Source: Rhodothermales bacterium (GTDB lineage: Bacteria; Bacteroidota; Rhodothermia; Rhodothermales; Bin80). From it: a stretch of 64,000 bases of DNA. The notes below the pieces were generated by a model that searched no databases, was not told the origin of the DNA, and saw only the letters and a program-made list of their open reading frames with translations. A program made the translations under genes and the position numbers. The DNA is taken from positions 22,796 to 86,795 of the forward strand of contig JAJECE010000001.1 in NCBI GenBank assembly GCA_022822185.1, in the 5' to 3' direction. Positions 1 through 9,800 of the stretch are shown one piece after another (the first letter of the stretch is position 1; each line of letters opens with the position of its first letter).

Positions 1-567
1 GTTAACACCTTCCTTAAGATATACCACAATCCTGCAGGCACCGAAATCAATCGTGTGGGATGGATGATCTGCGGCATCTTCATGTTCATCTGTTTTGGTA
101 GCGTCAATTTTGTCTGCTATCTCATCAAGGATTTTTTTGGGATCATTTTCTCCAGTGTAGATAGCGATCAGGCGAAGTTGATGTTGAGATCCTTCCGAAA
201 GAATCTGCTGCAATAATGGCAAAGCAGTGTATCCATTTTTTCGACTCAATCGCCAGTCCAGAATAATGATGTCTGCCCGGTTTAAGGTCTTAGCAAGAGT
301 TGATTCACTGCCTCCAGTTTCGGGTGAAATGACCCCACAAACCATACCATTGCGGGAAAATGACGACGTTATCTGATCAATTCCGATGGATCGTAGCGGT
401 GGGTGGTTGTCCGATTCATCACCTGAGGTGTCGGTGTTGAAATTCGGTGTTTTGAGAACACCGTGTGCTACTGTCGGTTTAGAGATATCAAGTTCGTCGT
501 CAACAATAACTGCTGTCAGGAGGAAACGCTTGGTGATCTCCAAACAATGCATCTGAAAATCATTCAT
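1..567 (-). CDS. Receiver-domain (response-regulator-like) protein, cut by the left edge
   Basis: The frame opens at an ATG at 567 and runs off the left edge, so only the first 189 residues are present. It reads like a receiver domain. A hydrophobic strand ends in V-D-D-E (residues 22-25), matching the acidic pair at the end of beta-1. A second strand, I-I-I-L-D-W-R-L, carries the candidate phospho-acceptor Asp near residue 104. An insertion of some 40 residues between the two makes it longer than a standard receiver. The start overlaps the stop of the upstream double-ATPase gene (ATGAATGA), which implies translational coupling. Because that neighbour ends in a histidine-kinase-like ATPase, I infer a kinase/receiver pair. 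The C-terminus, where an output domain would lie, is outside the window. Confidence 0.65.
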   Translation of the reverse strand, partial: MNDFQMHCLEITKRFLLTAVIVDDELDISKPTVAHGVLKTPNFNTDTSGDESDNHPPLRSIGIDQITSSFSRNGMVCGVISPETGGSESTLAKTLNRADIIILDWRLSRKNGYTALPLLQQILSEGSQHQLRLIAIYTGENDPKKILDEIADKIDATKTDEHEDAADHPSHTIDFGACRIVVYLKEGVN

Positions 568-3538
568 TGGCACTGGCATCTCCCCCCTCGTCTTCCACTG
601 GCATGATCAAGAATGATGTATTCCAATTTGGTATTTCTTCTTCAAGAATGAGGTCGTAACCGACCTCATTCAGAGTTTTTTTGGCGATATATAACCCCAT
701 TCCCCGGCCTTCAGGTTTCCTCGTGAACCCAAGGTTGAAAATGTCATGCCTATCCCGATCATGGATACCCGGGCCCGAATCAGAAACTCGCAGTACATTA
801 TCAAATGCATCCAGTTGGATCTTGCGTTCAAGCCGTTCGTTCTGACCTGAAAGCCAGTAGATAGCATTGTCCACAAGGTTAATAAACACAGGAAAGAAAG
901 AGGATGGGTATCCAAGCAGCTTCATGCTTGCAAAAGAATCCGTTTGAGACAGCGTTATATCATGCCTTGATAAGCGTGGACCGAAGAGGTGCATGATGAA
1001 TTCAAAGATTTCCCAGCCATAAATATTAACCGCCTTGCGGTATAGTCTCCTTTGAAGTGGAGTGAAGAGGCTGAGGTATCCATCTAGATGTTCAAATCCG
1101 TTACGGATATTTTGATATAATGGGACTAAGTCACTATTTAAGTCAGCCCAAGGCTTCAGGCCCTGAACTCCAGATCTTACCGCCTGGGTTGCAGCACCGA
1201 ACTCATGGCCTATAATTTCAATTGCCATACCAATTTGGGCAAGATGGAGATCAATCGCGGACTGTTCCTTCAGTGCGATATTGCTCTCTTCAATCGCAAC
1301 GAGTTCATCAACAATGGATGCATCCTCTTCAAGGTTGATCGCTTCAAGTTGGATCCGAAGGGATTCCAGTTTTTGCAGTGCTTCTTTTTCAGCATCCAGG
1401 ATCTGTGTTTCCATAGAAGTACGCTCCGCAATGAATTGCTGCTGATCACGGCCGGAAAAGTCTCGCTGGCTAAACTGCGTCATTACATCGCGAATGGTCG
1501 TTTCAACATCTTGGGCGCACTCCCTCGTCAATTTCCGGGCAGTATCAGAAATAACCGCAACCCTCGCCTCAATTTCCCGACGCTCTGCTTTCGTTTTTTG
1601 TCTGGCTTTTCTTGCAGCATCCTTTAGAACTGATTCCATGCGCTCTCTGACTTCCACATTTACCCCAATCTTGTCTAATTCCTCAGTAATGGTACTTTCA
1701 ATTGTATCTCGAACATTACCAACCTCCACTCGGAACTTCTCAAATGCCTCTTGATAGTTGCTCCATTCCCTTGACAGACGCTTACTGAGTCCTATCCTTG
1801 GCTTAGCAATTCGATAGCCGTCTTCCAATTCCTTCAGTGAGATCCTTGCCAAACGCTCTATTGCTAGGATTTGGACAGCAGCATGCTTTTGATTCTCATT
1901 TTTTGCAGCTTGCCGAACCCGTTCTTCAACATCTATCATCAGTTTCAGGGCTGATTCATGTGGAGTCTGCTGCTCTATTTTCTCAAAGAAACCATCCAAC
2001 TCACTCTTGAACTTGCTCCGCTTCGCGGTAACTTTCTTCTTTCTGGCTTGACGGTGCCGTTCAGCTTCTTCCAGTTCTCGTTTCCGACCGGTGAAGAGGT
2101 CGGCTCGGAATCCTTCCTCACGGAAGAAATCGGCAGCAATCTGGACAAGAAAACTTTTCAGAATATCTCGCATCTGGCGATATGCCAGATTTTCTCTAAA
2201 CCCTTCTCGGCCGGCCTTCTCGCTGAGATGTTTATTGTTAATAGAGTCTATTTCTACAATTCCAAACATCTGCCGGTAGGAGAAATAGTAATAGGATGCA
2301 CTCTTCGTGCGCCGAAGTTCGATGTTGAGCCAATCGTAGTCTGTGTTTCCATAAGGCTGAATACGTACCCCATCACGATGGATGTATAAGCCCCCGATTT
2401 TTCGGGTCTTAGCTATCATACGAGTATGTTCAGTGGAGGGTATAGTAGAATGTCTTGCTAAGCCTTCAATGGCGGCAAATTTAATGCGAAAAGGGCCGCA
2501 TTTGGTTTTTTCTCCCCGATTACGCCCACTCCAGTTGATTATATGATCTTTTATTTCTTCGCCATAGATCGACACATTGCCCTTGAATTGCCCCCAGTCG
2601 TCAAATTGGCCCCAGATCCGATGGTCGGCATTTTGATATTCAGAGTCAGTGAAAAACTCACTGGGTCCAATAAGATCATTCCAAGTTCCATCCGTATTGT
2701 GTACTCTGAATGCAGTTTGGATGACAGGTTCTGGTTCGTCCCCGAATGCTGGAGTGGTGAAGGCTAGTAGAGATTTCTGAAGAGGTGCTGCTTCATCGGA
2801 ACGGGAATTCCCGTCTATATCGTAGTCTAGATTTTCATCTGTGGGCAGAAGGTAGAAATGAGTACCGTGACCTCGGTTTAGAAGCGTAGGTCCTCCAAAG
2901 CGTCGGCAAAGTTCTTGGGGGTTTATGTTGAAATTCTGGATGTTTGTATCTATTTCGTCCCACTGCCCAGAATCAATACGTTCTCGTAGACTGATGTTTC
3001 TATCTCGAAAGTCCCGAACCATATCTGCTATATCCTCAGCATCAGGTAAACTACCACCGGGAAATGTTCGAAGTGGAATCCGAATATCCTCAAGGTTCAG
3101 TTCCATACACTTAAAGAATTCCCAATTCAAAAAGGCGGCGGTTAGATCTGACAGTTTGCCGTTACGCTTGGCGCGTGTAAGGATTAACACCTGGGGAGCA
3201 ATGGTTGCGATAGCGAGACGACCGATCCCTTTTTCTCCTAATACGGGCCTTTTTGACTTGATGGAGGTATAGCCCTGATTTTCTTTTTGCTTCCGCTTGA
3301 GGCTGGTATCTGTGGCGATTGTGAGCCATCTATTTTTGAATTCCTCTAACTCCATCCCGAATCCATCATCCCGGATCACGAGAAGCTTCTCATTGCGAAA
3401 ATAGTCTGCCTCCACCCTCTCTGCATCCGCATCATGTGCGTTCTTGAACAGTTCGGAGATTGCAGTGGGAATCCCTGCAATCTGCTGTCTACCCAGCATG
3501 TCTAACGTTCGGGCAGCAGCCTTGAAATTCACATCCAT
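560..3538 (-). CDS. Double GHKL ATPase: N-terminal Hsp90/MORC-like ATPase plus C-terminal histidine-kinase-like module
   Basis: This 992-residue protein has two GHKL ATP-binding modules. The first shows an N box (ELFKNAHDAD, about residues 29-38), a DDGFGM box near 57 and a GEKGIGR box near 101, as in Hsp90, MutL and MORC ATPases. The second is histidine-kinase-like: an IGHEF segment with a candidate phospho-accepting His near 777, NLVDNAIYWL near 890, DSGPGI near 921 and a GRGMGLYIAKK box near 945. Charged coiled coil fills the middle (about 500-760). It starts 3 nt after the upstream cytosine methyltransferase stop and overlaps the receiver gene after it, so the three are one operon. GHKL ATPases beside cytosine methyltransferases are known in predicted restriction-modification systems (Iyer, Abhiman and Aravind). 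The phosphorelay role is inferred. Confidence 0.85.
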   Translation of the reverse strand: MDVNFKAAARTLDMLGRQQIAGIPTAISELFKNAHDADAERVEADYFRNEKLLVIRDDGFGMELEEFKNRWLTIATDTSLKRKQKENQGYTSIKSKRPVLGEKGIGRLAIATIAPQVLILTRAKRNGKLSDLTAAFLNWEFFKCMELNLEDIRIPLRTFPGGSLPDAEDIADMVRDFRDRNISLRERIDSGQWDEIDTNIQNFNINPQELCRRFGGPTLLNRGHGTHFYLLPTDENLDYDIDGNSRSDEAAPLQKSLLAFTTPAFGDEPEPVIQTAFRVHNTDGTWNDLIGPSEFFTDSEYQNADHRIWGQFDDWGQFKGNVSIYGEEIKDHIINWSGRNRGEKTKCGPFRIKFAAIEGLARHSTIPSTEHTRMIAKTRKIGGLYIHRDGVRIQPYGNTDYDWLNIELRRTKSASYYYFSYRQMFGIVEIDSINNKHLSEKAGREGFRENLAYRQMRDILKSFLVQIAADFFREEGFRADLFTGRKRELEEAERHRQARKKKVTAKRSKFKSELDGFFEKIEQQTPHESALKLMIDVEERVRQAAKNENQKHAAVQILAIERLARISLKELEDGYRIAKPRIGLSKRLSREWSNYQEAFEKFRVEVGNVRDTIESTITEELDKIGVNVEVRERMESVLKDAARKARQKTKAERREIEARVAVISDTARKLTRECAQDVETTIRDVMTQFSQRDFSGRDQQQFIAERTSMETQILDAEKEALQKLESLRIQLEAINLEEDASIVDELVAIEESNIALKEQSAIDLHLAQIGMAIEIIGHEFGAATQAVRSGVQGLKPWADLNSDLVPLYQNIRNGFEHLDGYLSLFTPLQRRLYRKAVNIYGWEIFEFIMHLFGPRLSRHDITLSQTDSFASMKLLGYPSSFFPVFINLVDNAIYWLSGQNERLERKIQLDAFDNVLRVSDSGPGIHDRDRHDIFNLGFTRKPEGRGMGLYIAKKTLNEVGYDLILEEEIPNWNTSFLIMPVEDEGGDASANE

Positions 3539-3541
3539 AAT

Positions 3542-4639
3542 TTAGTGTACCTCCATTTCTGTTAAATGTCTCTCAATATGAAGTCCAGCGGTTTCGGCAA
3601 ATCTCACGGGAACTGCATTCCCAATCTGGCGCGCCTTTGAGTGCATTTTACCAGAAAATGAAAACTCCATAGGGAAGGTTTGAAGGCACGCCGCTTCACG
3701 GACGCTGATCGCACGATTCTGTTCAGGATGACCGAAACGGCCATTGGAGTAACTAACGCATCGTGTTGTAAGTGTTGGCGCTAGTTGATTCCAAGACATC
3801 CGGCCGTATACATCCATATATCCCCTAAATGAACGATGACAATTGAGTCGAAGATGATCGGGCCAATCTTGATTGCCCCCACCCTCAGGAGTGGACTGAA
3901 TACGCTCTAGATTCAGGGCGGATAAACCCGCAGCCTGGTGATCAGGAATATGAGGATGCTGTTCGCCGGCAGCAATTTTAGGAAGGTCACCAATCCAGTC
4001 TCTTACGGTATCAAAATCTGGATTGTCCGTTCCAGAACCATGGGTTTCTGGAGGCAGATTAAGGCGGCCATGTAGACTTGCCAAGAGCAGAAACCTTCGT
4101 CGGCTTTGTGGAATCCCATAACGCTTCAGGGGAACTGAAGCATATGTCGGGAGACTATAGCCCGCATCTTTCAGGCCTTGCAGGAATTTGCTAAGCGGCT
4201 CTGATTCTGGACTGACGTTCTGAATCCCTGGTACATTCTCTACGAAGATAATATCAGGTCTGTACTTCTGGATGAAGCGTAAAAATTCAAGAATTAGAGG
4301 GATTCGTTCGTCTTCATCTAACTGCTGGCGGTTGGTGTTTTGGTTTGAGAATGGCTGGCATGGAGCACAACCACAAAACATGATTGGATTAGGTCTTGCC
4401 TGATCAACGAGTTCGCGGATTGCTTCTTCCCTCACTTGTCGGATGTCCTGCGCAATAAAGGTTGCTGCCGGGAAATTCTGCTGGAAGGTTTGTTTCGCGT
4501 CTTGATCCCAATCAAGGGCAAACGTGATCTCCATTCCGGCATTTTGAAATCCCTGACTGGCACCACCACAGCCAGAAAAGAAATCAAATACTTTGACGGG
4601 TAGTCTGGAGTTAGAATCAGTATTCCGGTCAGAATTCAT
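3542..4639 (-). CDS. DNA (cytosine-5) methyltransferase
   Basis: A 365-residue C5-cytosine DNA methyltransferase with motifs in canonical order: SAM-binding motif I (FDFFSGCGGASQGF, from about residue 18), catalytic motif IV with Pro-Cys (CAPCQPFS, near 90), motif VI (ENVPG), motif VIII (QSRRR), a target-recognition region, motif IX (SVREAACLQTFP) and motif X (QIGNAVPVRFAE). Length and motif integrity suggest an active enzyme that transfers methyl groups from SAM to cytosine in a specific site. It is the first gene of an operon with the double GHKL ATPase and the receiver-like protein. No restriction nuclease is visible in the part of the operon present, so it may lie beyond the left edge. 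The recognition site cannot be predicted from sequence alone. Confidence 0.95.
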   Translation of the reverse strand: MNSDRNTDSNSRLPVKVFDFFSGCGGASQGFQNAGMEITFALDWDQDAKQTFQQNFPAATFIAQDIRQVREEAIRELVDQARPNPIMFCGCAPCQPFSNQNTNRQQLDEDERIPLILEFLRFIQKYRPDIIFVENVPGIQNVSPESEPLSKFLQGLKDAGYSLPTYASVPLKRYGIPQSRRRFLLLASLHGRLNLPPETHGSGTDNPDFDTVRDWIGDLPKIAAGEQHPHIPDHQAAGLSALNLERIQSTPEGGGNQDWPDHLRLNCHRSFRGYMDVYGRMSWNQLAPTLTTRCVSYSNGRFGHPEQNRAISVREAACLQTFPMEFSFSGKMHSKARQIGNAVPVRFAETAGLHIERHLTEMEVH

Positions 4640-4702
4640 GAACGATGCTGGTCGTTAGAGTGGGCACCATAAGAGATTAACAGCAACATAGTACAATCGG
4701 AG

Positions 4703-4733
4703 AATATACGGTTAGCCTGATATATATGCGCAA
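4703..4733 (-). promoter_or_regulatory. Possible promoter for the C5 methyltransferase operon
   Basis: Reading the minus strand, a TTGCGC (4733-4728) is followed after 19 nt by TATATT (4708-4703), placing transcription start near 4696 and a leader of about 57 nt. The spacer is long and the -35 is weak. Between 4740 and 4800 there are repeated short CTGGAT/ATCCAG words that could bind a regulator, but no clear operator emerges. Confidence 0.25.
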
Positions 4734-4828
4734 TTTGTCCCATCCAGAGGTCCTATCCAGTGTGGGTTAGATGGGTCTGGTACTATCTGGATATCCAAGT
4801 TATAGCCCAGATTCGTCAGTTTGTGGCA

Positions 4829-5101
4829 CTATGGAATGCAGAGTTCGCCTAGTCTCGTGTTTGTTTTTTTTGACGCAATCTGGATTTTTCTGCGTGTAAC
4901 CATCACGACAACCTGATTTGATGTGTTTTCTACGTCTGCTTTGGAGGTTACTCCGCCTAAATCTCCAAGGATTTTCCGCCATATGTCCAAATTGGACATA
5001 GCCGGGGCGATTCCGTCTGAAGTTGTGTTTCTCCCGTCATGTGAGACAGCGTAGGGTTCACAAATCTGGCGTTTTTGACTTTTTTCCTTCGGTGTGTTCA
5101 T
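4829..5101 (-). CDS. Small hypothetical protein (90 aa), uncertain
   Basis: This is the only reasonable open frame in the 600-base gap upstream of the C5 methyltransferase. It would give a basic, soluble 90-residue protein with no membrane segment and no motif I recognise. An AAAGGAG sequence lies about 20 nt upstream of the ATG, too far for an ordinary ribosome-binding site. Some restriction-modification operons have a small control protein at this position, but I see no helix-turn-helix. It may equally be non-coding. The rest of 4640-5247 holds the possible methyltransferase promoter and otherwise nothing I can identify. Confidence 0.22.
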   Translation of the reverse strand: MNTPKEKSQKRQICEPYAVSHDGRNTTSDGIAPAMSNLDIWRKILGDLGGVTSKADVENTSNQVVVMVTRRKIQIASKKTNTRLGELCIP

Positions 5102-5247
5102 TTCTTATGGGAATGCAGAGATTCTCCTTTGGTTCGAAGGCAACACATGATTGATCTGAACGCACAACTCCGTCCAGCATGTTACTGATTTAATGGGCAT
5201 TGGTTGTGGGATTCAGGATATATCATTTTAGGCAAACACAGGATCAA

Positions 5248-6072
5248 CTAAAGATCCCACTCGGTATGTTTTATTGTTTTGTAAAATTCTACGCACGGTC
5301 TGTCTGGTGGGCAATGTCCCAGTTTTAGTCTCCCATCTTCCAGAAGTTGAAATAGTTCACGATAGAACACCTTTTCCCCACGCCAAGTCTCCGGCAATGA
5401 TGTCAATTCTAAATGTCTGCGGTAAATGTAGCAGATTACATCTGCAACTTGGATTAAGGTCGCATGATCTGACTTAATAGAAAAGGCTGTATTAATGATT
5501 TGATCAAATCGGTCTTTGTGATTTCTGGGCTTCCAACCCGGTCTTGAACCTGTCTTCTTTACCTCATAGAGACCATCAAACCAGTCGTTTTTTGTGTACA
5601 GTTCTTCGGAAAAAGAGGGCATGTATCTCGGATTATCGTCCATAATGAAAACAGTAAGTCCCTTATTTTTTGGCTTAACCTGCATTTTTTTCTGAACTAG
5701 TGAGGCAAGAAACATAGCTGAGACTGGCCAATGATGGAGTTGGGAAGGATGCGGAGTTTTCTTGATCAAAGAGAACGATAAGGCTAACCCTGCGGTATTC
5801 AGTCCTCTACTTTTGGCCAATGCACAAACTTTTTTCAAGAATTCCATTCGATCAGACGGTTCGATACTTTTCCATACCCCCTTTCCTTCGATGAACTTTT
5901 TTGTCTTAAACTCCTTTACCGTTGTCTGGGGAATTCCTAGGATTGGATTTAGGAGTTCTTCAAATTTTTCGGTCTTCTTTCGAAGTGAGTAAGCATCTAC
6001 CATTAATCCACACATAACGAAAACATCGCCCTGATCCTCTGCACCACTTTCATCAACGTAAACAAATTTCAT
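5248..6072 (-). CDS. DUF3800 family protein
   Basis: The product (274 aa from ATG 6072) begins KFVYVDESG, the signature start of DUF3800 proteins, and carries two further acidic clusters typical of the family: IMDDNPRYMP in the middle and QVADVICYIYRRHLE near the C-terminus. The spacing of these acidic residues fits a metal-dependent RNase H-like fold, which has been suggested for the family; nuclease activity here is inference. I chose the ATG at 6072 because the family usually starts a few residues before YVDESG; an in-frame GTG at 6123 would add 17 residues. DUF3800 genes are common in defence islands as single accessory genes, and this one has no obvious operon partner. Confidence 0.75.
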   Translation of the reverse strand: MKFVYVDESGAEDQGDVFVMCGLMVDAYSLRKKTEKFEELLNPILGIPQTTVKEFKTKKFIEGKGVWKSIEPSDRMEFLKKVCALAKSRGLNTAGLALSFSLIKKTPHPSQLHHWPVSAMFLASLVQKKMQVKPKNKGLTVFIMDDNPRYMPSFSEELYTKNDWFDGLYEVKKTGSRPGWKPRNHKDRFDQIINTAFSIKSDHATLIQVADVICYIYRRHLELTSLPETWRGEKVFYRELFQLLEDGRLKLGHCPPDRPCVEFYKTIKHTEWDL

Positions 6073-6331
6073 GGTTTGAGATTGAATATCTTCATTGCTC
6101 TGTTGAACTTGGATTGATAACACACGGTTCCAGATTAGGTGGTATGGTAAACCGAAATACTCAAGCCGATTCAGCCCGGGGATGCACCATTGTCAGGGTT
6201 TTGACAAGGAGGTTTCCCCAGAACTTGGGAAAATCGTGAACGAATTCCCAAGTTCATCGTTTATTATGTGGAGATAGCACAAAAGCTTTTTCGAGTCAGA
6301 ATATCTCAGAGTAAACAACCAATGGAAGGTC

Positions 6332-6550
6332 ATGAACAAGATTGACCAACAACACAAAAGCATTTCGAAAGCTGGAAAGCATTTTAACATGGATTTTGCA
6401 AGAATTGCGAATGACATGGAAAATAGGTTGAAAGAGATGGGCATTGAGATTCCCCGTTCCGGCCCTCGTCTTTCAGATCCAGCACATTTGAGAGGTGAGG
6501 ACGCTCAAGTTCCAATATCCCCTAAATGGCAAGATAATAGAGATAGGTGA
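6332..6550 (+). CDS. Small hypothetical protein (72 aa), uncertain
   Basis: A short frame in the gap of nearly 800 bases between the DUF3800 gene and the SNF2 helicase. The first 40 residues would form a charged amphipathic helix; the rest is polar. A purine-rich GGAAGG sits just ahead of the ATG. I do not recognise the product, and it has no conserved motif visible by eye. The remainder of 6073-6862 shows no other convincing gene; the last 40 bases hold a possible promoter for the helicase. Confidence 0.25.
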   Translation: MNKIDQQHKSISKAGKHFNMDFARIANDMENRLKEMGIEIPRSGPRLSDPAHLRGEDAQVPISPKWQDNRDR

Positions 6551-6828
6551 CAGCGCATATCTCTTGCGTTTATGTCCATTTTTGAGGGGATCATCTGTGA
6601 GCCCTCAAGATGGTCTTGTCAGTTTTTCGAAATTATTGCGAGGAATCGCAACGATTTAATCTGCTGTGCAAACTACCCTCAATCTGTATCTATCCAGAGA
6701 TCCACACCGAAGGGGGAGATGGCTGCACTAAATTTCGACATTGCGAAGGCAGTGGGAATAACCGGCCGAAAATCACACCTACCATAGCATGCCGGATAAC
6801 GAGGGGTGTGGTTTTAAGACAATTTTCA

Positions 6829-6836
6829 TAAATTTG
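6829..6836 (+). promoter_or_regulatory. Possible Bacteroidota-type -7 box upstream of the SNF2 gene
   Basis: TAAATTTG fits the Bacteroidota -7 consensus TAnnTTTG and lies 26 bases before the ATG of the helicase gene. No clear TTG -33 element is seen at the expected distance, so this is only a candidate. Confidence 0.25.
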
Positions 6837-6862
6837 TCCTTCGGTCTGGTAAAGATTTGAAA

Positions 6863-9800
6863 ATGGTCGTTCTTCATCTTGGTGCCTGTGATGGGCAGTT
6901 GTTCCTGTGGGGCGAAACGCCCCCTGGAAGTAAAACCAAACCCAAAACGGGTTCGTCACCAAGTCTCCCCTACAATACGACGGCAAAGGCACTGGTGAGT
7001 GCGGCCTCCGAGGGCGGTCTTCGTCTTCAGGTCAAAAGAGCAGTTCCCCTGCATGTGTGGCTGCCTGCGTGGGATGGCGTTCCCCTGCCGTCAAGTCCGT
7101 TGATTGCAGACACTCCAACTGAAGATACAGATCCGGTACTGGCTCTCTGGCGCATCACTGCGATTGCTTTGTCGGATGATGAGGCGTTTCATTTTCTGGC
7201 GGCCTGTTACGGTAAGGAAATGCTTGCTCCAGGTGTGATCCTTGGTTCGGATATACGCTTCTTCAAAAAAATATTACGCTTTACCAGTGCGCTGGTAACC
7301 AGAGAGCAGTTTCTGCCGGGCGTGGGGGAACAGGATGGAGAGTTTCAGGCAGTATGGGAGCCGGTTTTTCTCAGCAATGACTCTGACAAGCTTACTACAC
7401 TCGCCGGGGTGATGCCCCAGGTTTGCAGGGCATTGAGTCATAAGGCGAAGAAAGCCCCTAGAGAATCATCCATCTCGGTTGTATCAAAGGTCGTGAATCG
7501 GTTCGTTGACTACTTGGTACGCTTGTCCTGGATGGAGAAACGGCCGGCGCGTACCCGCTCACGTAAGGCTAGTAAAAAGTCGTATGCAAGTGTACATGAT
7601 CAGTGGATCCAAGCCCTGCGTATCTGGAATGGGAGCATGTCAGGCGGAACCGAAGAATTGGAGCATTTGGCCGGGCAAATCAGGGCCTGGCGGCGCTCAA
7701 TCTCAGTTTCAGCCATTGCTCCGTTCCGTCTCAGTTTTCGTCTTGAAGAGCCCGAAGAACAAGAGTATGCAGATCTGTGGTATGTGCGCTATCTGTTGAA
7801 CGCAGTGGACGATCCCAGTTTGTTTATTGAGGTGGCAGATGCCTGGGATCCAGGAAAACAAACAAAGTCAATTCTTGCCAGGCGACAGGCGAATATTCAG
7901 GAATATCTCCTCACCTCACTTGGGCATGTCTCCAGCCTGGATCCAGTTCTTGAAGAAAGCTTGAAGCAGCCCCGTCCAGGCGGTGCGATCCTTGATACTG
8001 CAGGGGCCTATGTGTTTCTGACAGAAACCGCCTGGCTGTTACAGCAGGCGGGGTATACGGTACAACTTCCTGCATGGTGGTCTTCCACTGCCGGTGCACG
8101 AAATAAACTGTCGGTAAGTGCTTCTATTTCCTCTCCATCAATGAAGAGTGCTGGAAGTCTTTCTCTTGACAAGGTTGTTGAGTTTGACTGGAAGATTGCG
8201 CTGGGAAATGAAAAACTCACACTTCAGGAACTGGAAACCCTGGCCGAGATGAAAATGCCTCTCGTAAAAATTCGGGGGCAATGGGTACAGTTTGATGCCA
8301 AGGCCATCCAGGAAGCGATTGATTTCTGGAAGAAGAAAAGCCGGAGTCAATCGGTTACGGCCCGTGATGTTGTGCATATGGCACTGGGGCTCGCCGAAAC
8401 CCCGGAGATACTGCCCTTCGAAGGGGTGGAGGCGACGGGATGGGTTGGAGATCTGCTGGATTCTCTGGAGCACGGTGCAGAGATAGAAGAGATTCCTGTT
8501 CCGGCTCAGTTTGAGGGTACGCTGCGGCCTTATCAGTCCCGTGGCTACGCATGGCTGGCATTTTTGAAGCGATGGGGTTTTGGAGCCTGTCTGGCTGATG
8601 ATATGGGTTTGGGGAAAACTCCCCAAACCCTAGTCTTCATTCAGCATAACTGGGAAACGAACGACCAGCGTCCAGTGCTTGTGGTATGCCCAACCTCTGT
8701 GATGGGCAACTGGCAAAAAGAAGCAGCACACTTTACTCCGTACCTACCGGTCATGGTGCACCATGGTGCAAGGCGTATTAAAGAATCCGAAGCGTTCCAG
8801 GAAGAAGCAGAAAAGCATGCGATTGTGATTACGAGCTTCCCGCTTCTGCATCGTGATTTTGAGGCATTGGGGCAGGTCAACTGGGCAGCGGTGATTCTGG
8901 ACGAAGCGCAGAACATCAAAAATCCCAATACTAAACAGGCCAAGGCGGCCCGGGCACTTCAGAGTGATTTTCGGGTTGCGCTCACGGGTACACCGGTTGA
9001 GAATAATGTCGGTGAGTTATGGTCAATCATGGAATTCCTGAACCCGGGCTTCCTTTACAGTCAGGCAAAATTTAAACGTAATTTTTTCGTTCCGATCCAG
9101 GTTGATCGTGACATGAAGGCGGTTGAGCGTCTCAAAAAAATTACCGGACCATTCATCCTCCGCCGCCTCAAGACTGACAAGACCATTATTAATGATCTGC
9201 CTGAAAAGCAGGAAACGAATGTTTTCACCAATCTGACCAAGGAACAGGGTTCACTCTATCGGGCCGTTGTTAAAGAAATATCAGACTCTCTTGAAGGCGC
9301 GAAGGATGATGGGATTAAGCGCAAAGGGCTCATTCTGGCTACACTTATGAAACTCAAACAGATCTGCAACCATCCGGCGCAGTTTCTGCATGACGGGTCC
9401 GCAATTCCAGAACGCTCTGGCAAATTAACCCGACTCATTGAGATGCTTGAGGAAGTCTACGAAGTTGGAGACCGGGTACTCATCTTTACGCAGTTCACCG
9501 AAATGGGAACCATGCTTCAGAGGCACTTGCAGGAGACCTTCGGGCATGAGGCCCTGTTCCTGCATGGGGGGATACCCAAGAAACATCGTGATCGTATGGT
9601 GGAGCGCTTTCAGGAGGATGAAGACGGCCCACTATTTTTCATCTTATCACTGAAAGCAGCAGGTACCGGACTTAATCTCACGCGTGCCAACCATGTCTTC
9701 CATTATGACCGGTGGTGGAACCCGGCTGTGGAAAATCAGGCGACAGACCGCGCCTTCCGCATCGGACAGAAAAAGCATGTACAGGTATACAAGTTCGTGT

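Noticed and set aside
4800..4982. A second small frame (60 residues) overlapping the 90-residue one upstream of the cytosine methylase
   Set aside because: Arg/Ser-rich product without motif; the two cannot both be real and the other has the better start.
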